NCBI RefSeq assembly: GCF_009733815.1
Contig: NZ_WNXY01000007.1
Location: 124,001-188,000 of the forward strand
DNA length: 64,000 nt
DNA from: Pseudactinotalea suaedae
GTDB taxonomy: Bacteria > Actinomycetota > Actinomycetes > Actinomycetales > Beutenbergiaceae
Direction of reading: 5' to 3'
How positions within the stretch are numbered: the stretch's first letter is position 1; each line of letters begins with the position of its first letter. Positions 62,865-64,000 of this stretch are shown in pieces. The notes under the pieces were generated by a model. That model made no database searches and was not told the origin of the DNA. It saw only the letters and a list, made by a program, of their open reading frames with translations. Made by a program: the position numbers and the translations under genes.

Positions 62865-63680
62865 TCAGCTCACGCTCGGGAACCGGTCGCGGATCAGGGA
62901 GATCACCTCGTCCGCGTCCCGCGACCACACGTCCTCGTTGAAGATCTCGACCTCGATCGGGCCCTGGTAGCCGACGGAGTCGACCTGGCGGGTCAGAGCC
63001 GCGAGATCGATGACGCCGTCCCCGGGGATACCACGACCGAACACCGGGTGCGGCTGCGGCACCAACCAGTCGCAGATCTGGTAGCTGATGACCCGTGCGC
63101 CCGCTCGTTCGAGCGAGGCAGGCAGCTGGGGATCCCACCAGACGTTGTAGGAGTCGACGGCGACCCCGACCGCCGGTGAGCCGACGGCGTCCACCATGTC
63201 CAGCGCCTGGGCGAGCGTGACGACCACGCAACGATCCGCCGTCATCATCGGGTGCAGCGGCTCGAGCGCGAGCGCGACGCCCGCCACCTCGGCCTCGACG
63301 GCCATGGCGGCGAGCCCGTCGAGCGCCATGGCGCGGGCACCGGCCAGGTCGTTGTCCTGTGCCAGCGGGCCGCAGACGATGTACAGGCAGTCACCGCCGA
63401 CGGCTCGCGTGATCTCGATGGCGCGGCGGTTGGCGTCCGAGACCCTGCTCGGATCGGGCTGCGCCGTGAAGAAGCCGGCCCGGCACACGCTCGAGACGTG
63501 CAGGTCGTGATCGCGCAGCAGCGCGACGCTGCGTTGCAGGCCGAGCTCCTCGACCCTTTCCGGCCAGACGCCGATGCCGCCGATGCCGTGCCGCGCGAGC
63601 CCCTCGGCCGCCTGCGCCAGGGACCAGTCACGCACGGTGATCTGGTTGATGCTCAGCCGCTCCAGCCGTGGGGTGCTCAC
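62865..63680 (-). CDS. Sugar phosphate isomerase/epimerase (xylose-isomerase-like barrel)
   Basis: The 271-residue protein has the AP-endonuclease-2-type TIM barrel. Candidate metal ligands are E in LALEPLHP, D in GVAVDSYNVWW, and E in IEVEIFNEDVW, with histidine in QPHPVFGRG. Relatives include inosose isomerases/dehydratases and hydroxypyruvate isomerases. The start is GTG at 63680, overlapping the stop of the oxidoreductase gene (GTGA), so the two enzymes are co-translated. Together with a Gfo/Idh/MocA oxidoreductase this is the usual core of cyclitol or unusual-sugar oxidation pathways. Confidence 0.88.
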   Translation of the reverse strand: MSTPRLERLSINQITVRDWSLAQAAEGLARHGIGGIGVWPERVEELGLQRSVALLRDHDLHVSSVCRAGFFTAQPDPSRVSDANRRAIEITRAVGGDCLYIVCGPLAQDNDLAGARAMALDGLAAMAVEAEVAGVALALEPLHPMMTADRCVVVTLAQALDMVDAVGSPAVGVAVDSYNVWWDPQLPASLERAGARVISYQICDWLVPQPHPVFGRGIPGDGVIDLAALTRQVDSVGYQGPIEVEIFNEDVWSRDADEVISLIRDRFPSVS

Positions 63681-64000
63681 AGCGTCAGCTCAGGGATGTC
63701 GATCCATCGGCGCTCGTCCACCGACTGCTGCGCGGCCTCGGCCAGCTGGACGCCTCGGGCACCCTCCAGAAGGTCCCACGGGTGCGGGTTGGCGTCGTCC
63801 ACGACGTGCGCCAGGAACATCTCCCACTGGATCCGGAACGCGTTGTCGAAGGTGGCGTTGTCCGGGACCTGCGCCCAGCCGGCCCGGAAGTCGATCGGGT
63901 TCGGGATGTCCGGGTTCCACACCGGCATCGGGGTGGTTCCGCGCGACTGCACCCGGCACTCGCGCAAGCCGGCGATCGCGCTGCCGTTCGTGCCGTCGAG
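63677..64000 (-). CDS. Gfo/Idh/MocA-family oxidoreductase, C-terminal part (5' end outside window)
   Basis: The last 107 residues are present, and the frame is open to the window edge. The segment GTNGSAIAGLRECRVQ and the ending HPWDLLEGARGVQLAEAAQQ / SVDERRWIDIPEL match the C-terminal domain of MocA-type NAD(P)-dependent sugar or cyclitol dehydrogenases, in which the last helix packs against the nucleotide domain. The NAD-binding half lies beyond base 64000. It overlaps the downstream isomerase by four bases. Confidence 0.85.
   Translation of the reverse strand, partial: LDGTNGSAIAGLRECRVQSRGTTPMPVWNPDIPNPIDFRAGWAQVPDNATFDNAFRIQWEMFLAHVVDDANPHPWDLLEGARGVQLAEAAQQSVDERRWIDIPELTL

Overview
The window is a very GC-rich, densely packed stretch of a high-GC Gram-positive (actinobacterial) chromosome. 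Supporting signs are frequent GTG starts, many 4- or 8-base start/stop overlaps, start codons placed directly after a TAnnnT -10 box (leaderless genes), the GlgE-type glucan pathway, a UdgX-type uracil-DNA glycosylase and a DivIVA-like coiled-coil protein. A plant-polysaccharide-degrading member of the Micrococcales is a reasonable guess, but no rRNA or lineage marker is present to prove it. I count 54 protein genes (two cut by the window ends) and see no tRNA, rRNA, CRISPR array, insertion sequence or prophage. No gap without a gene exceeds 300 bases.

Layout. 0-5 kb: two membrane proteins, mnmA with its cysteine desulfurase, and a membrane-anchored PQQ-type propeller. 4.9-16.1 kb: a sugar-acid locus. 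A leftward operon encodes an ABC importer (binding lipoprotein plus two permeases, no ATPase), an uncharacterised barrel protein, an enolase-superfamily dehydratase and a D-2-hydroxyacid dehydrogenase. The adjoining genes encode hydroxypyruvate isomerase, glycerate kinase, tartronate-semialdehyde reductase and two GntR/FCD regulators. 16.1-19.5 kb: etfBA-HAD-aminoglycoside-phosphotransferase-like operon. 19.6-34.7 kb: glycogen/alpha-glucan genes glgX, glgP, glgE and glgB, with trpS, udgX, a flavoprotein and small proteins between them. 34.8-43.2 kb: a degenerate thioredoxin, a lipoprotein, membrane and coiled-coil proteins, a hydrolase, a glutamate-cysteine-ligase-like enzyme and a small zinc-ribbon protein. 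43.2-56.8 kb: a LacI-regulated oligosaccharide locus with GH1, GH31 (YicI-type alpha-xylosidase), GH42 and GH3 enzymes and an LplABC-like importer. This enzyme set fits xyloglucan oligosaccharides. 56.8-64 kb: a complete HAAT-type (Liv) importer facing a second LacI regulator, then a xylose-isomerase-like enzyme and a Gfo/Idh/MocA oxidoreductase.

How the parts work together. Carbon enters through three importers, each next to catabolic enzymes and a dedicated regulator. Surplus glucose can pass through the GlgE/GlgB/GlgP/GlgX system. Two LacI operator classes are visible. A nearly identical 18-bp palindrome (CGTCGAA-N4-TTCGACG) precedes both the LplABC-like operon and the GH3 gene. AAGCGCTT-core palindromes flank the Liv/LacI divergent region. 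Two copies of a 16-bp motif (ACTTGTnTGnCArGAT) mark the sugar-acid promoters.

The most unusual signal is not a gene. Every junction between converging genes in this window is either overlapping or under 35 bp, or it holds a small array of 16-18 bp words repeated at a fixed 31- or 28-bp period (780-919, 27488-27598, 34663-34804, 42804-42876). Two of the four arrays use the same word, and two touch or overlap the stop codon of a flanking gene.
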